64,000 nt of DNA from JAHJUB01 sp041653615 [NCBI: Candidatus Ratteibacteria bacterium] (GCA_041653615.1 JBAZEZ010000002.1:62001-126000); one strand, 5' to 3'; counted from the first letter of the stretch, positions 8,411 to 17,393 are shown. The notes: generated by a model from the letters alone, not told the origin. Numbers and translations are program-made.

Positions 8411-10408
8411 TTAAAAGCGGGAAATAATCTTAACCGCATCACTCGAAAATCCCTTAAGGGTAAAGATTAAATAGACTTCGGTTTCATCCTGGTCCCGGTA
8501 AAGACCCAGGCGGCCTTCCCAGCAGTGAAGATCGCGCCAGATGCTTATTTCCCTTCCTTCGAAGTTATCATTTTTTAAATCATAAGCGGCGTAGGAATCG
8601 ATTCTCCACTTTTTGCCAAGCGGTAAAGATACGCGCGGGGTAATGGTTTCGTCCGTATCCCTCTGGTAACCGTGGTCTAACTGAAAGCGAAAACCGTTTT
8701 TATGCCAATCGAAAGAGGTAGAGATTGTTTTCCATTTTCCCGTGTCTAAATCAAAATCGCCTTCGCTCCGGAGAGTCAGGTTCTTACGCGGGTCAAAAAC
8801 AAACAGACTCCGTAACTCCCCGAAACGTTCTTTTTTAATGGAGTAGTCTGCTTCAAGGTTAAAACGCAACGCTTCAAAGCTACCGTTTGGCCGGTTAACC
8901 TCGAGACGGTTCAGTAACTGAAGACTTAACAGCTGGTCCGTTTGAATTTGGTCCAAATCGTCATACTGAAATAATTTTTCCGGTTCCAAAGAAACGTCCC
9001 GGTTAAGGAGGGTTATCCGCGGTTCCAGATAATGAACTACGTCTGAACCGTCTTTTTGTTTAAAAGTCCTGCCGAATTTCCAACCTAAATCCACCCCCTC
9101 CTCCGCAAGATAACGTGTCGTTTCATTACCCTCATTGTTCTGGGAATAGTAGGTCGCCCCTCCGGTTATAAACGGTCTGAGAACACCGCCGGCCATAGGG
9201 TAAAACCGGGAAACGCTTTCCGTGAAATTGAACCGGTTGGTCGTTTCCGTTTTTCCGGAAAATTCCTTGGAAAGATTGCTTAAAGCGGCTTCTTCCTGCC
9301 AGTAAAAACCGGCTGCTTTTCGGAAAGGCGCGAAGAAGGTTAATTCCGGCAGTCTTTGGGTCAAATTACGGTAGTTATCCAATTCCCCGTCCATCAAAAA
9401 ACCAACGTAATAATTTTTTCTGTTTAAAGAATAAAGCAGAAAACTATTTCGTTCCACGTCCTGGTCGTATTCCCTCCAGAAATAATTTTTCAAAAAATCG
9501 GCGTCGGAAAACTTATGAATCTGCAGCAGAAAATTATCTTCTCCCGATTCTTTCGGAAAATTGGAACGGTGCCAGGTCTCCAGACGGTAACGGTCCCGCT
9601 CCTGTTTCAAATCCTGAATGAAATAGGTTTTGATGTCGGTTTGTCCCCATCGGCTGCTTTTCAGGCTTGGCCCAAACCCAAAACCTTGCGCGCCGCGATA
9701 ATCAAGGTCCAGACTGTAGCGTTCCTGCGGGGTGTTATATTTCAAGGTTGTATAAAGCTGAAACCCATCAATGGAATTTATAACCGGAGTTATGCCGAGG
9801 GCAAATGCTTCCGAAGAACCCAGCGATTGGGAAAAAACCGGCAGGTGAAAAATCGGTACCTTTCCTACTCTAAAGGTCGCCGACTCAATTTTTATCCATT
9901 CGCCTTCTTTAACCGAAGCGGATTTCAAGGTAACCCGGTAATGGGGAGGTATAAGGTCACAGGTGGTAAGATATCCGTCCCGCAACCGGATGGTGTCCGC
10001 GCTTTCTATTTCAATCCGTTCTGCCTTTCCAAACCAGGGCGGGTTGGCAAAAATAGCCGGACCGGTAAATCCGGTCCCGTTCGCGAAGTTGTAAAAAGCC
10101 TTATCAGTATCAACCTTACCGGCCGGCAGTAAAAGCCGCACTTTTCCGGAAAGAACCGCTTCTTGCCTATCCGGAAAATAATGCCCTTCTTCGGCCGTAA
10201 CGGTTCGGTCTCCCGAAACAAGGGAAACTTTTCCCGTCAGAATTATTTCGGAAACCGCACCGTCAGATGTAAGAACTGCTTCGGAGTTCTCCGCTTTCCA
10301 AAATACCGGCACAGAATCCGCGCTAAGAGCCCCCGGGAAAAAAGCGCAACCGGCCAGACAAACGGCAAGAAAAAAAAATAATGGCGTACGGCGAGAAACT
10401 AACATCAT
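8411..10408 (-). CDS. lptD: LPS-assembly protein LptD-like (OstA family)
   Basis: A 665-residue outer membrane protein. After a signal sequence (hydrophobic to about residue 29) comes an OstA/LptA-like jellyroll (about 40-135: VSGDRTVTAEEGHYFPDRQEAVLSGKVRL), then the LptD domain (RDGYLTTCDLIPPHYRVT, FRVGKVPIFHLPVF) and a long C-terminal region of alternating aromatic/polar strands, a beta-barrel. LptD places lipopolysaccharide in the outer leaflet. It is shorter than the E. coli protein (about 784). The signal region has LAGC, a lipobox-like motif, unusual for LptD. The start overlaps the kinase stop (ATGA). Confidence 0.88.
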   Translation of the reverse strand: MMLVSRRTPLFFFLAVCLAGCAFFPGALSADSVPVFWKAENSEAVLTSDGAVSEIILTGKVSLVSGDRTVTAEEGHYFPDRQEAVLSGKVRLLLPAGKVDTDKAFYNFANGTGFTGPAIFANPPWFGKAERIEIESADTIRLRDGYLTTCDLIPPHYRVTLKSASVKEGEWIKIESATFRVGKVPIFHLPVFSQSLGSSEAFALGITPVINSIDGFQLYTTLKYNTPQERYSLDLDYRGAQGFGFGPSLKSSRWGQTDIKTYFIQDLKQERDRYRLETWHRSNFPKESGEDNFLLQIHKFSDADFLKNYFWREYDQDVERNSFLLYSLNRKNYYVGFLMDGELDNYRNLTQRLPELTFFAPFRKAAGFYWQEEAALSNLSKEFSGKTETTNRFNFTESVSRFYPMAGGVLRPFITGGATYYSQNNEGNETTRYLAEEGVDLGWKFGRTFKQKDGSDVVHYLEPRITLLNRDVSLEPEKLFQYDDLDQIQTDQLLSLQLLNRLEVNRPNGSFEALRFNLEADYSIKKERFGELRSLFVFDPRKNLTLRSEGDFDLDTGKWKTISTSFDWHKNGFRFQLDHGYQRDTDETITPRVSLPLGKKWRIDSYAAYDLKNDNFEGREISIWRDLHCWEGRLGLYRDQDETEVYLIFTLKGFSSDAVKIISRF

Positions 10409-11355
10409 TCTTTATCAATGTTGGCAAAACGAAGCGTTTCCGCCAGAGACCGGATGCCGGCTGTAGCTCCTATCTTACTTGCGGCAAGGGCTCCAACGGC
10501 ATTGGCAAATTGAGTTACTTGGCGCAACGGCCACTCTTTCAGGTACCCGGCTAGGAAACCGGCGACAAAAGCATCTCCGGCTCCGGTGGTATCTTTCACT
10601 TCAACCGGGTAAATTGGCACAAAGCCTTCCTCCCCAAGCGATGATTTGAAATATGAACCTTCATAACCCATCTTTAACGCCACCACTTTTACGCCTGTTT
10701 TCAGAAAAAAATTAGCAATTTTATCCGGATTTTTCAATCCGGAAAGCATTTTGGCTTCCTCTATGCTTGGAAGAAAGAGGTCGGTGTAAGGCAAGATTGG
10801 ACCAACCGCTTCCAGCCATCGGCCGGTTGAATCCCAGGCGGTATCCAGCGAAGTAATCAGTCCCGCCTCTTTTGCCTGGCGCATAACGGATGCGGCCGGC
10901 TCTCCGTCAAAAGAAGGAGTTAGCAGGATTCCGGCCAGATGCAGGATTTGATAATCGCGGAATAATGAAAGGTCAAAATCCGCGGAACTGTAATTACGGT
11001 TTGCACCAAGAAAGTGAAGGAAAGAACGTTCGCCGGTCGGTGAAACCATTATGGCTGTAGCCGAAGTCCGTTCACCGGCAACCATTTTCAAACCGGTCGT
11101 AGAAACCCCTTCTTCGGTCAGGCGTTCCTTTAAAAAATTACCAAAACCATCTTGGCCTACCCGGCCGGAAATTCCGGATTTAATTCCAAGCCGGGACAGT
11201 CCGATTCCGGTATTAACCGCGCAACCGCCGCAGTGTAGTTCAATCTCATCCACCAACCGGAGTTTTCCCTCTTCCGGCAAGCCGGCTACCGGTTTTACCA
11301 CCACATCCGCAACCGCGATACCGGCACAAAGCACTCCTTTAGTAATATTGGCCAT
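10405..11355 (-). CDS. PfkB/ribokinase family sugar kinase
   Basis: A 316-residue kinase with both PfkB signatures: GGCAVNTGIGLSRLG near residue 42 and DTTGAGDAFVAGFLAGY near 240, the latter with the catalytic Asp in GAGD. Family members phosphorylate ribose, fructose, 2-keto-3-deoxygluconate or nucleosides; the substrate cannot be set here. It is coupled to lptD by a 4-nt overlap, which looks like chance economy of space. A near-consensus promoter lies only 12 nt before the ATG. Confidence 0.88.
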   Translation of the reverse strand: MANITKGVLCAGIAVADVVVKPVAGLPEEGKLRLVDEIELHCGGCAVNTGIGLSRLGIKSGISGRVGQDGFGNFLKERLTEEGVSTTGLKMVAGERTSATAIMVSPTGERSFLHFLGANRNYSSADFDLSLFRDYQILHLAGILLTPSFDGEPAASVMRQAKEAGLITSLDTAWDSTGRWLEAVGPILPYTDLFLPSIEEAKMLSGLKNPDKIANFFLKTGVKVVALKMGYEGSYFKSSLGEEGFVPIYPVEVKDTTGAGDAFVAGFLAGYLKEWPLRQVTQFANAVGALAASKIGATAGIRSLAETLRFANIDKE

Positions 11356-11367
11356 AGTAATTAAGGA

Positions 11368-11397
11368 ATTTTACCGCAAGGCCGCTTGAATGGTCAA
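11368..11397 (-). promoter_or_regulatory. Putative promoter for the PfkB kinase-lptD transcript
   Basis: Minus-strand TTGACC (11397-11392) and TAAAAT (11373-11368) with an 18-bp spacer. The -10 box ends 12 nt before the ATG at 11355, leaving a leader of about 5 nt and no room for a Shine-Dalgarno. Confidence 0.65.
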
Positions 11398-11399
11398 AT

Positions 11400-11429
11400 T
11401 TGACTTTCTGATATAAATAGGGATATAAT
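11400..11429 (+). promoter_or_regulatory. Putative promoter for the zinc ribbon protein-rpsU transcript
   Basis: TTGACT (11400-11405) and TATAAT (11424-11429) with an 18-bp spacer, divergent from the kinase promoter. The two -35 boxes lie back to back in a perfect 12-bp palindrome, GTCAAATTTGAC. Confidence 0.75.
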
Positions 11430-11473
11430 TATTCGTTAAGGGATTCAACAGGTAATCAACAAAAGGGGGGTTC

Positions 11474-11791
11474 ATGGCCCAGAAATCCGGTAAAGGCAAG
11501 GGGAAGAAACCGGTTAGCGCCATCAAAAAAAAGGTTATGCCGGTAAAAAAGACTGCGGCGAAAAAAAAGGAGAAAATGGGAAAAAAACCGGCTATTCTTA
11601 AAAAAGTCGTTAAAACAGTTAAAACAAAAGAAGTGAAAGAGATTAAAGAAGCAAAAAAAATAATAATTGTTCCCCAGGAATTTCGAATGAACATTCGTTG
11701 CCGGAGCTGCTCTTTCGTTGATGGTTATATCGGCGGGGAAAAAGCGTGCCACAACTGTAAAAACGAAATTTACGAAATTGATAAAATATAA
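11474..11791 (+). CDS. Lysine-rich protein with C-terminal zinc ribbon
   Basis: A 105-residue basic protein. Residues 1-65 are made almost wholly of Lys, Ala, Val and Pro (KKPVSAIKKKVMPVKK, KKTAAKKKEK), much like histone H1 or the tail of HU-type proteins. Residues about 74-98 form a short zinc ribbon, CRSC..CHNC. Strong Shine-Dalgarno (AAAGGGGGG). I do not recognise the family; nucleic acid binding is the natural inference, perhaps ribosome-associated because rpsU follows 29 nt later. Confidence 0.75.
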   Translation: MAQKSGKGKGKKPVSAIKKKVMPVKKTAAKKKEKMGKKPAILKKVVKTVKTKEVKEIKEAKKIIIVPQEFRMNIRCRSCSFVDGYIGGEKACHNCKNEIYEIDKI

Positions 11792-11820
11792 GAACGTTTT
11801 AATCGAAGGGGGTGAACATC

Positions 11821-12006
11821 GTGGCTGGAGAAGTGAAACGAAGAAGCAGACCTGCTGGCGAAGATTTTGAAAAAATATTCAAACGTTTCAAACGCGAGGT
11901 AGAACGGGAAAAAATTCTCCAGGAGATTAAGGGCCGAGAATTTTTCGAACCGGCGAGTCGTCAACGCCGTTTGAAAAGAATTCGCAAAACGAAAACTCGT
12001 CTGTAA
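11821..12006 (+). CDS. rpsU: 30S ribosomal protein S21
   Basis: A 61-residue basic protein, MAGEVKRRSRPAGED then FEKIFKRFKREVEREKILQEI and GREFFEPASRQRRLKR. The block RFKREVE...REFFEP matches bS21. It binds the 3' domain of 16S rRNA and aids initiation. I choose GTG at 11821 over the in-frame GTG at 11812, since AAGGGGG just upstream has correct spacing only for the later one. It lies 17 nt before the FruK-like kinase. Confidence 0.88.
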   Translation: MAGEVKRRSRPAGEDFEKIFKRFKREVEREKILQEIKGREFFEPASRQRRLKRIRKTKTRL

Positions 12007-12023
12007 TAACCCCCCTTAATTTA

Positions 12024-12962
12024 ATGAATATTTACACGCTTACGGCTAACCCAAGCGTTGATTTTTGCCTGGAAGTTTCTAAAATTGTTCCGGAAGACAT
12101 CAATCGGCTGACCGCAATCCGAAAAGACGCGGGCGGCAAAGGCATCAACGTAGTGTGCGCTCTAAACAGTTTCGGAATCAAAGGAACGGCCTTAGGCTTC
12201 ATTGGCGGTGAAAACGGACAATGGATTAAAAATCGCCTGAAGGAGAAGAAAATAAGATATCGTTTTTTTGAAATAAACGGCGAAAGCCGGGCAATTTACA
12301 ATATTCGGGAAAGAAAAACGGGCCGGATTTACCGGTTTAACGAATCCGGCCCTGAAATTAACCGAAAAGACTTGAAACGTCTCAAGGAATACGTTCTCTC
12401 CTACCCGTACCCGAAAGACTCCCTTTTTGCTATTTGCGGAAGCGCTCCCCCCGGTATTCCCGCTGGTTTTTACGCCACCCTTATTTCCTACCTTAAAAAA
12501 AGGGGGTTAACTGTTATTCTGGATAGCGACAACGAGCTTTTGGCTGAAGGTCTAAAGTCCGCTCCTGATATCCTGAAGCCAAACCTCTTTGAATTAAGCC
12601 GGTTAGCCGGGAAAAAGATTAACGAAAAGAGGTCGGAAATCATGCGGGCAGCTCAAAAGATTATCGCCGGAGGCGTAAAAACAGTCATCGTTTCCCTTGG
12701 TTTCAAAGGCGCCCTGGCCATAACCGAAAAAGAATCATTTCACGCCCGGCCGCCCGCGCTTAAAACGCGCAGCACTATCGGCGCCGGTGACGCGCTCCTG
12801 GCCGGACTGCTGGCCGAGCTTTCCCGCGGTAAAAAATTGGCCGATGCTTTAAGAATGGGTGTCGCGACCGGTTCCGCTTCGGTTCTTTACCCGGGCACTT
12901 CCTTTGCGCCCGCGGCTAAAATTTTCGAAATTTACCGCCGGGTACAGGTTTCAAAAATATGA
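12024..12962 (+). CDS. 1-phosphofructokinase / tagatose-6-phosphate kinase-like
   Basis: A 312-residue PfkB-family enzyme starting MNIYTLTANPSVDF, the usual start of the FruK/LacC branch. GGKGINVVCALNSFG (about 38-52) and TIGAGDALLAGLLAEL (about 249) are the two signatures. FruK makes fructose 1,6-bisphosphate from fructose 1-phosphate; LacC acts on tagatose 6-phosphate; some relatives act as Pfk. No PTS genes are near, so the substrate stays open. Its stop overlaps the pyrK start (ATGA). Confidence 0.87.
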   Translation: MNIYTLTANPSVDFCLEVSKIVPEDINRLTAIRKDAGGKGINVVCALNSFGIKGTALGFIGGENGQWIKNRLKEKKIRYRFFEINGESRAIYNIRERKTGRIYRFNESGPEINRKDLKRLKEYVLSYPYPKDSLFAICGSAPPGIPAGFYATLISYLKKRGLTVILDSDNELLAEGLKSAPDILKPNLFELSRLAGKKINEKRSEIMRAAQKIIAGGVKTVIVSLGFKGALAITEKESFHARPPALKTRSTIGAGDALLAGLLAELSRGKKLADALRMGVATGSASVLYPGTSFAPAAKIFEIYRRVQVSKI

Positions 12963-13756
12963 TGGTGGAAACAGCTGAAATCAGGGAAAATCACAAAATC
13001 GCTTCTCCGTCCTATTACCGCATGGTAATAGAAGTTCCGAAACATTTTCAAGCGCGGCCGGGTCAATTCCTGCAAATCCAAGTCGAGTCAAAGACAACCG
13101 ACCCGCTCCTGCGCAGACCTTTTTCCATTGCCGGCCTTTCCGAAAACAAGGTAACTGTCTTTTATCAGATAAAAGGAAAAGGAACCGCCCTACTCAGCCG
13201 TCGGCAAGCCGGAGAGCAAATATCTTTTTTGGGTCCCCTGGGCAAACTTTACCCAATCGTACCGGGTCCCAAGATTATCCTGGCCGGAGGATTGGGCGCG
13301 GCCGGTCTTTTGTTTCTGGCTAAAAATTTGTCTGCTGATTCGGAAAACGAAAAACCGATTGCCATCCTGGGATGTAAAACTAAAGAAGACCTCTTCTTCC
13401 TTCGTGATTTTCAGGCTTTAGATATTCCGACTTATTGTGCCACTGAAGACGGTTCTTTTGAATTTAAGGGTTTGGCCACGTCGCTTCTCCGTAAGAAAAT
13501 TAAAGAACGGTCAAAAAACGGCATTATTTACGCCTGCGGCCCAAACCCGATGCTGGCCGCCGCGGGCAAAATCGCAAAAGAATACGGGTGGTCCGCCTAT
13601 TTTTCCATGGAAACAATGATGTCTTGCGGGACCGGTCTTTGCCGCGGTTGTGCCGTAGCAACCAGAAACGGTTACCGCCTGGCCTGTGTTGACGGACCGG
13701 TCTTCCCGGCCGAAGAGATTATGTGGGGAAAAAATGATTCCGAAAACGGGGTTTAA
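12959..13756 (+). CDS. pyrK: Dihydroorotate dehydrogenase electron transfer subunit
   Basis: A 265-residue FAD/[2Fe-2S] protein. An N-terminal FAD barrel with RRPFSIAG (about residue 47), an NAD domain with ILAGGLGAAGLLFLA, the ACGPNPMLAA motif near 190 and a C-terminal four-Cys cluster site (MSCGTGLCRGCAV plus the Cys in RLACVDGP) match PyrK. It passes electrons from PyrD to NAD+ in type 1B dihydroorotate dehydrogenase. It overlaps pyrD by 23 nt, so the two subunits are coupled. Confidence 0.94.
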   Translation: MMVETAEIRENHKIASPSYYRMVIEVPKHFQARPGQFLQIQVESKTTDPLLRRPFSIAGLSENKVTVFYQIKGKGTALLSRRQAGEQISFLGPLGKLYPIVPGPKIILAGGLGAAGLLFLAKNLSADSENEKPIAILGCKTKEDLFFLRDFQALDIPTYCATEDGSFEFKGLATSLLRKKIKERSKNGIIYACGPNPMLAAAGKIAKEYGWSAYFSMETMMSCGTGLCRGCAVATRNGYRLACVDGPVFPAEEIMWGKNDSENGV

Positions 13757-14594
13757 TTTCGCCGGCATTAAACTGCGCAACCCCCTGATTCTTCTTTCCG
13801 GAACCGCGGGATACGGCAAAGAATTGAATGAGATGATTGACCTTTCCCGGCTCGGCGGGCTCATCTGTAAAACAATAACTCTCCTCCCCCGGGAAGGAAA
13901 CCCGCCGCCCCGAACCGCCGAAACGCCTTCGGGACTGATTAACTCTATCGGACTGGAAAACCCCGGATTGAAAGCATTTATCAAAGAAGTGATACCTTAT
14001 CTTAAAAATTTGTCTCTTCCGGTTATGGCCAGTATCGCCGGTGATAAAAAAGAGTTAGCGCTTATGGCGAAAAAACTGGAGGAAACAGGCTTGTCCGGGC
14101 TGGAACTGAACCTTTCCTGTCCCAACGTTTCCGGCAGCGCGTTTAATCCGGTTTCACCGGCTGATTTGCATAAAACAATAAAGGCAGTGCGCCAATCGGT
14201 AAAGATGCCTATCCTGGCCAAACTGCCGCCTGACCTTTTCCGGATTGAAAATCTGGTTACGGCAGCTGAAGATGCCGGTAGTAACGGACTGACTATCGCC
14301 AACACTTTTCCGGCTGTAATTTTTGACGTACAAAAAAGAAAACCGGTTCTGGGCGGAGTTACCGGCGGTCTTTCCGGACCAGCAATTTTGCCGCTTTCTC
14401 TTTACCTTGTGTTTAAAGCACGGCAGGTGACCAATCTTCCAATCCTTGGTTCCGGCGGCGTTTTTGACGGTCCAAGCGCCGTATCCATGCTTCTGGCCGG
14501 CGCCAACGCGGTCGGGCTGGGTACGGTTAACTTTTTCCGACCGGATGCCTATCGGGAAATTTTGATTGCTTTGGAAAAATATAATACATTGTAA
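13734..14594 (+). CDS. pyrD: Dihydroorotate dehydrogenase, catalytic subunit (type 1B)
   Basis: A 286-residue FMN enzyme of pyrimidine synthesis. GIKLRNPLILLSGTAGYG, SIGLENPGL, ELNLSCPNVSG (catalytic Cys) and LGSGGVFDGPSA mark the TIM barrel. I chose the ATG at 13734; the frame is open to 13686 but those codons fall within pyrK and lack homology. PyrK next door defines the type 1B heterotetramer, which uses NAD+ as acceptor. Confidence 0.95.
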   Translation: MIPKTGFNFAGIKLRNPLILLSGTAGYGKELNEMIDLSRLGGLICKTITLLPREGNPPPRTAETPSGLINSIGLENPGLKAFIKEVIPYLKNLSLPVMASIAGDKKELALMAKKLEETGLSGLELNLSCPNVSGSAFNPVSPADLHKTIKAVRQSVKMPILAKLPPDLFRIENLVTAAEDAGSNGLTIANTFPAVIFDVQKRKPVLGGVTGGLSGPAILPLSLYLVFKARQVTNLPILGSGGVFDGPSAVSMLLAGANAVGLGTVNFFRPDAYREILIALEKYNTL

Positions 14595-14599
14595 TTTTG

Positions 14600-14686
14600 T
14601 GTAGGGGAGGGGCTATGTCCCCTCCCGCAGTAGGACAGGCGTCTCGCCTGTCAAAACACGGGCGGGGATGTAACCCCGCCCCTACC
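14600..14686. repeat. TGTAGGGG palindromic repeat (composite)
   Basis: Starts TGTAGGGGAGGGG and ends CCCCGCCCCTACC, with an internal ACAGGCGTCTCGCCTGT hairpin. Relatives at 19913, 27314 and 29179. The open frame of the next gene extends into it (MSPPAVGQ...), but this is not real protein. Confidence 0.88.
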
Positions 14687-14698
14687 TTTAAAAAATCA

Positions 14699-16525
14699 AT
14701 GATAAAACGTTTCTTTCTCTTGTTTTTTGCTATCCTGCTCCTCATCCGGCCAATCAGCGACGGACTCACCTATCCTCTCGCCCAAAACTTATTTCAGTTC
14801 GCGGTATTAGCGGCCACAATTCTTTACCTAATTCTGTTGCTATCCGGAAAAGTAGCCTATCAAACTACCGGATTGGAATTGCCGGCTACATCATTTTTGC
14901 TGGTTTCTTTTGCCGCTGCCGTCGGCTCCGCTTCACCCTACCGCAGCGAGGTAATTTTCCTGCAATACCTATATTATTTCAGCCTCTTTTTCCTTCTTTT
15001 CCAAGTAATCGCTTGTCCACCGAGTAAAAAAACGGATATTAACGGCCGCCGCTTTATTCTGACTATTATTTTGATTACCGCCGTGTTGGTCAGCTTTTAC
15101 GGAATTTGGCAATATTTCTGGGGATTCAAAGAAACGCTCAATTACATGACTCAACAGAATATGCTGAATAATATACCATCCGAAATGATGGCCCGCATTA
15201 CCAGCAGCCGCGCTTTCTCCACCTTTGTTTACCCTAACATTTTTGCCGCTTTCTTAATTACCCTGATTCCCGTGAGCCTTGCGTTTGTTTTTTTTCCACC
15301 CCATTCCCTCTCCCCGCAGGGAAAAAAATTAGAGGTAAACGGGTATCTAAAAATATTCGGAATTCTGTTAACCATTCTTTTTGTAAGCGCCCTTTCTCTG
15401 ACGAAATCCTCCGGCGCGATAATGATATTTCTCCTGGTTTGCCTGTTCTGGTTTGCAAACATCTGGACGCAACGGATTAAACCGCCCAAAACGCTTAAAA
15501 CCCGTTGGCAATATTTGGCCGGGAAGTATTATCCGTACCTCATCCTGTTCGGCGGATTTTTACTTATCTTTCTGGTTCTTGGTTCGCTGAAGATGGTTCC
15601 CCATATCCTTTCCCTGCGGGACAGATTCTTTTACTGGGCAAGTTCCCTGGAAATTTTCAAACAGCGTCCGCTTCTGGGCTTCGGGCCCGGCAGCTTCGGA
15701 GTCCAATACTTCCGCTTTAAAATTCCGCTCGCCATGGAAACGCAGCACAGTCACAGTATCTTCTTTGAAATTCTGGCCGAAGACGGCTTGTTAGGCATAA
15801 TAACCTTTCTCTGGTTTTGGATTATGTTGCTGCAAAAATCCTGGAAAGGAGCGACTACCGGTTTGCAAAAAGGAATCTTTTGGGGAATCCTGGTCCTTTT
15901 TCTGCACAGCCAGACAGACTTTGATTGGGCCGACCCTTCCCTGACCACCTATCTTTTTATCCTGCCGGCACTCATTCCATCGAGCGGATTCAACTCTAAA
16001 GGAAGCGTTTCTTTAAAAACAAATGTAAATCCAGTTGACCGGAAAACCGAACGCAGACACCGAAGTTTGACCCAAATCGCCGCAGGGCTTATAATATTGG
16101 TACTTCTGGTAGCCGGTTTTCGCCTGGCAAAAATCCACCGGGCCGAAAAAACTTATCAAAACGGCCTTGATTTACTTTCAGCCGGCAACGGCGGGCAAGG
16201 TTTAATGCTTCTAAACAAAGCAATTAAAATTAACCCGAAAAATCCGGCCTATTACGCGCAAATAGGCGCGCTTTTTTACCAAACCGGAAAAATCGGTAAA
16301 AACCAGACCTATTTACAGGAATCAGCCTACGCGTATCAAAAAGCCTGCGAAACAGAACCATACTCAGCCAGCTTTAGATTTAGATTGGGATTATCGGCGA
16401 AAAGCGTTGCCGAAATAACCGGCGACCGGCACTGGGCTCTTTTGGCGGAACAATCTTTTCGCGACGCGGTTTTTCTTTACCCAACCAATGAAGATTATCG
16501 GCAGAAATCGCAAAGCAAGAATTGA
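14699..16525 (+). CDS. O-antigen ligase/polymerase-like membrane protein with C-terminal TPR
   Basis: About 608 residues from MIKRFFLLFFAILLL. Ten or more transmembrane segments fill residues 1-450; the Wzy/WaaL signature region is around RPLLGFGPGSFGVQY and HSHSIFFEILAEDGLLG. After a last helix near 470, residues about 485-600 hold tetratricopeptide-like repeats (LLNKAIKINPKNPAYY, AYQKACETEPYSASF). Such proteins polymerise or ligate surface polysaccharide, or glycosylate pilins, on the periplasmic side. Near residue 202 PPHSLSPQGKK looks like an in-frame copy of the CCCTCTCCCC repeat. Confidence 0.82.
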   Translation: MIKRFFLLFFAILLLIRPISDGLTYPLAQNLFQFAVLAATILYLILLLSGKVAYQTTGLELPATSFLLVSFAAAVGSASPYRSEVIFLQYLYYFSLFFLLFQVIACPPSKKTDINGRRFILTIILITAVLVSFYGIWQYFWGFKETLNYMTQQNMLNNIPSEMMARITSSRAFSTFVYPNIFAAFLITLIPVSLAFVFFPPHSLSPQGKKLEVNGYLKIFGILLTILFVSALSLTKSSGAIMIFLLVCLFWFANIWTQRIKPPKTLKTRWQYLAGKYYPYLILFGGFLLIFLVLGSLKMVPHILSLRDRFFYWASSLEIFKQRPLLGFGPGSFGVQYFRFKIPLAMETQHSHSIFFEILAEDGLLGIITFLWFWIMLLQKSWKGATTGLQKGIFWGILVLFLHSQTDFDWADPSLTTYLFILPALIPSSGFNSKGSVSLKTNVNPVDRKTERRHRSLTQIAAGLIILVLLVAGFRLAKIHRAEKTYQNGLDLLSAGNGGQGLMLLNKAIKINPKNPAYYAQIGALFYQTGKIGKNQTYLQESAYAYQKACETEPYSASFRFRLGLSAKSVAEITGDRHWALLAEQSFRDAVFLYPTNEDYRQKSQSKN

Positions 16526-16541
16526 AAGATAAACGCAGCAC

Positions 16542-16598
16542 TGTAGTTGCCGAGCTTGCTCGGCGCTGCTAAAGAGCCCGGCAAGCCGGGCGACTACA
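16542..16598. repeat. TGTAGTTGCC palindromic repeat, copy 1 of 3
   Basis: Arms TGTAGTTGCCGAGCTTGCTC and GCAAGCCGGGCGACTACA enclose two small hairpins. Relatives at 33800-33857 and, interrupted by another element, 35847-35976. Confidence 0.85.
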
Positions 16599-16631
16599 AA
16601 TAACGTTATTTTACACCGAAGGATTTTACCC

Positions 16632-17393
16632 ATGAAAATTATAGAATTGAGAATTCGCCGCCTGGACAAGGTGGAGATTTTTTCCGGGCCGGATGAGTTG
16701 GAAATCATTCCGGGTGACTACGTGATTATCGAATCGTCCAAAAGCGGTTCCGATTACGGAATCGTGCTTTCTATCCTCCCCGAACTCCCAACCGGACTGA
16801 ACCGGGAGCATCTCTCCCGGGTTATCCGCAAGGTAACCCCTGAAGATGTAACGCAAATTGAAGAAAATTATCGCCACGATGAAGAGGCCTTTCGTATCTG
16901 TTCGGAAAAAATCGCCGAAAAAAACATCAAGAACATGAAACTGCTTGACGCGGAGTATTCATTCAGCCGGGCGGTGGTTACTTTCTACTATTACGTTGAA
17001 GAGCGGATTGATTTCCGGGACCTGGTCCGGGAACTGGCGAAAACATTCAACTGCCGGATTGAAATGCGGCAGGTGGGGCGCCGCGACGAAGCACGGATGC
17101 TGGGCGGGTACGGTGTATGCGGCCGCCAACTCTGCTGTTCCCTGTTTTTGCGTGAATTCAAGCCGATTACCATCCGGATGGTAAAAGAACAAAACCTCCC
17201 GTTGGACCCCGGCAAGGTCTCCGGTCTTTGCGGACGGCTGATGTGCTGCCTGGCTTACGAAAACCCGGATAAAAAACCTTGTTCGGACAAAAATACCTGC
17301 CCAGATAAAAAACCCTGCTGCGCCCCGGAAATTACAAAAACGCTTAAATCGGAAGACGAAAAGGAACTGGCGGAAACGGAAAAGAATGGATAA
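16632..17393 (+). CDS. PSP1 domain protein (RicT/YaaT-like)
   Basis: A 253-residue cytoplasmic protein. The PSP1 core (about 70-205) contains VVTFYYYVEERIDFRDLVRELA, ARMLGGYGVCGRQLCC and GRLMCCLAYE, with conserved Cys pairs. In Bacillus the relative RicT is part of an Fe-S Y-complex that helps RNase Y process mRNA. The tail adds a further Cys-rich stretch, KKPCSDKNTCPDKKPCC (about 215-231), not usual in the family. It overlaps metG by 8 nt. Confidence 0.9.
   Translation: MKIIELRIRRLDKVEIFSGPDELEIIPGDYVIIESSKSGSDYGIVLSILPELPTGLNREHLSRVIRKVTPEDVTQIEENYRHDEEAFRICSEKIAEKNIKNMKLLDAEYSFSRAVVTFYYYVEERIDFRDLVRELAKTFNCRIEMRQVGRRDEARMLGGYGVCGRQLCCSLFLREFKPITIRMVKEQNLPLDPGKVSGLCGRLMCCLAYENPDKKPCSDKNTCPDKKPCCAPEITKTLKSEDEKELAETEKNG

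Noticed and set aside
14597-14698. Extension of the O-antigen ligase frame upstream to 14597
   Set aside because: It is the translation of a TGTAGGGG repeat; the hydrophobic native start is at 14699.
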